Shown: positions 63,296 through 64,000 of the stretch, one piece after another
Layout: each line of letters starts with the position of its first letter
Numbering within the stretch: position 1 is the first letter of the stretch
Notes under the pieces: generated by a model
The model's database searches: none
What the model was told of the DNA's origin: nothing
What the model saw: the letters and a program-made list of their open reading frames with translations, nothing else
From: Pseudobutyrivibrio sp.
GTDB lineage: Bacteria; Bacillota; Clostridia; Lachnospirales; Lachnospiraceae
Direction of reading: 5' to 3'
Assembly: GCF_017471675.1 (NCBI RefSeq)
Contig: NZ_JAFUSK010000005.1
Span: 47,562 to 111,561 of the forward strand
DNA: 64,000 bases
Made by a program: the position numbers and the translations under genes

Positions 63296-64000
63296 CATTT
63301 GTTTATTGTGTTAGAGGAATATTAGTTTATCGGCATGTAGACCAAATAAAGATAAAGAAAAGGTAGATGAGTTACAAAAATTTGAATACTATAAAATATA
63401 AGACTGTGTATTATTTTTTGAAGCAATGCATCCTATTACGAAAATATATGAATCGGGATGCACAGTTTTTATAAAATAGCAGGTGAGACATGTTGATAAA
63501 CACATTTGTGTGCAGGAAACGGACGTGATTTTGCTGATATTCGCCAATAATTTATGTGAGTGGCGTAATAATGATACACTACAGTGAAAAATGCATCCCT
63601 ATGCATAGTTTTTTTGCTTGGGATGCATTTCTATTTTTTGTGGATATCCCAAAGCTTGATTTAGTAGATTTGGGATGCATTAGAAAACAAAAGGTCCAAT
63701 TTTGGCAACGCTCCAGAGAAAAAACTGTATGAATCCAATTCTGAAAATATTATTTTACAGTGATATTGGCACGAAGTGAGAAAATAACGGTATATTGTTG
63801 CTCTGGTAAGTAGATTTTTTGTAGACCTTTTCATTGAGTGCCCCACAAAAAGTTATGTGTATATAAATAGAATCAAAAATATGTTAAACTATTAGTAATT
63901 AATCTGTGTAGGGGAGTGTAAGGTAGTATTGCTACAGAACGTATTATTATTTTATAGAATAGAGCCTGATAGAGATGTTGTAGATGCTGCAATATTCACT
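63296..64000. other. Non-coding end of the window
   Basis: No convincing gene is seen up to about 63925. Two terminator-like hairpins share the word TGCATCC/GGATGCA: TGCATCC...GGATGCA at 63428-63462 followed by CAGTTTTT, and AAATGCATCCC/GGGATGCATTT at 63589-63630 followed by CTATTTTTT. A third single copy lies near 63670. A frame open to the window end begins at TTG 63929 (LQNVLLFYRIEPDRDVVDAAIF) after GGGGAG 12 bases upstream and may be the start of a gene, but 24 codons are too few to judge. Confidence 0.5.

Noticed and set aside
63661-63846. Minus-strand open frame of 61 codons near the window end
   Set aside because: No ribosome site, no recognisable sequence and low-complexity AT-rich context.

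Overview
The window is chromosomal DNA of a low-GC anaerobic Firmicute. Gene content (enolase end, AlaS starting at TTG, RNase Y, RecX, S21, formiminotetrahydrofolate cyclodeaminase with FolD, a DUF5692-type membrane protein, GPH-transporter/GH36 sugar locus), lineage-typical small proteins and an abundance of GGAGG ribosome binding sites point to Lachnospiraceae, probably close to Butyrivibrio or Pseudobutyrivibrio. The genus is an inference from content, not from alignment.

Layout. 0-6 kb: end of enolase, a lipoprotein, an sce7726-type nuclease-like protein, an amino-acid ABC transporter whose binding domain appears circularly permuted and fused to the permease, alanine racemase and a YgjV-like membrane protein. 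6-10.2 kb: two pairs of isopropylmalate-isomerase/homoaconitase-like subunits, preceded or separated by unusually long structured non-coding stretches. 10.2-17.8 kb: CobW-type GTPase, PfkB kinase, a frameshifted membrane GGDEF gene, folate C1 genes fchA-folD, a PilZ protein, a zinc-ribbon membrane protein and an HD protein. 17.9-22.6 kb: MacAB-like export operon with two adaptor subunits. 22.6-23.9 kb: exonuclease III and two small proteins. 24-32.8 kb: TetR-led galactoside operon (GH2, an unknown GT-B-like protein, a GPH symporter with an extra external domain, GH36 alpha-galactosidase). 32.9-39.1 kb: ClC channel, lipid kinase, abundant-codon membrane protein, degenerate metallo-beta-lactamase-fold protein, OGG-like glycosylase, CbiB. 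39.2-57.9 kb: housekeeping genes (alaS, rpsU, prfC, recA-recX, rny, NUDIX, aroF, aroE, tRNA-Arg, rluF, ligA, metA).

58-64 kb is an accessory island: a DUF3800 gene behind an elaborate structured RNA, a second copy of the same RNA core on the opposite strand about 1.4 kb away, a broken small gene behind its own promoter-RNA-terminator unit, small fragments resembling conjugative-element genes, a CoiA-like zinc protein, a DUF4238 protein and a candidate A-rich small RNA.

The observations most worth following are RNA-based: (1) the RNA core shared between the DUF3800 leader and an antisense locus; (2) a leader architecture shared, with covarying closing stems, between the second leuD-like gene (8.3 kb) and prfC (43.6 kb); (3) a 205-nt multi-hairpin domain followed by two tandem 84/85-nt hairpins before the first leuC-like gene. 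On the protein side the permuted binding-protein/permease fusion stands out.
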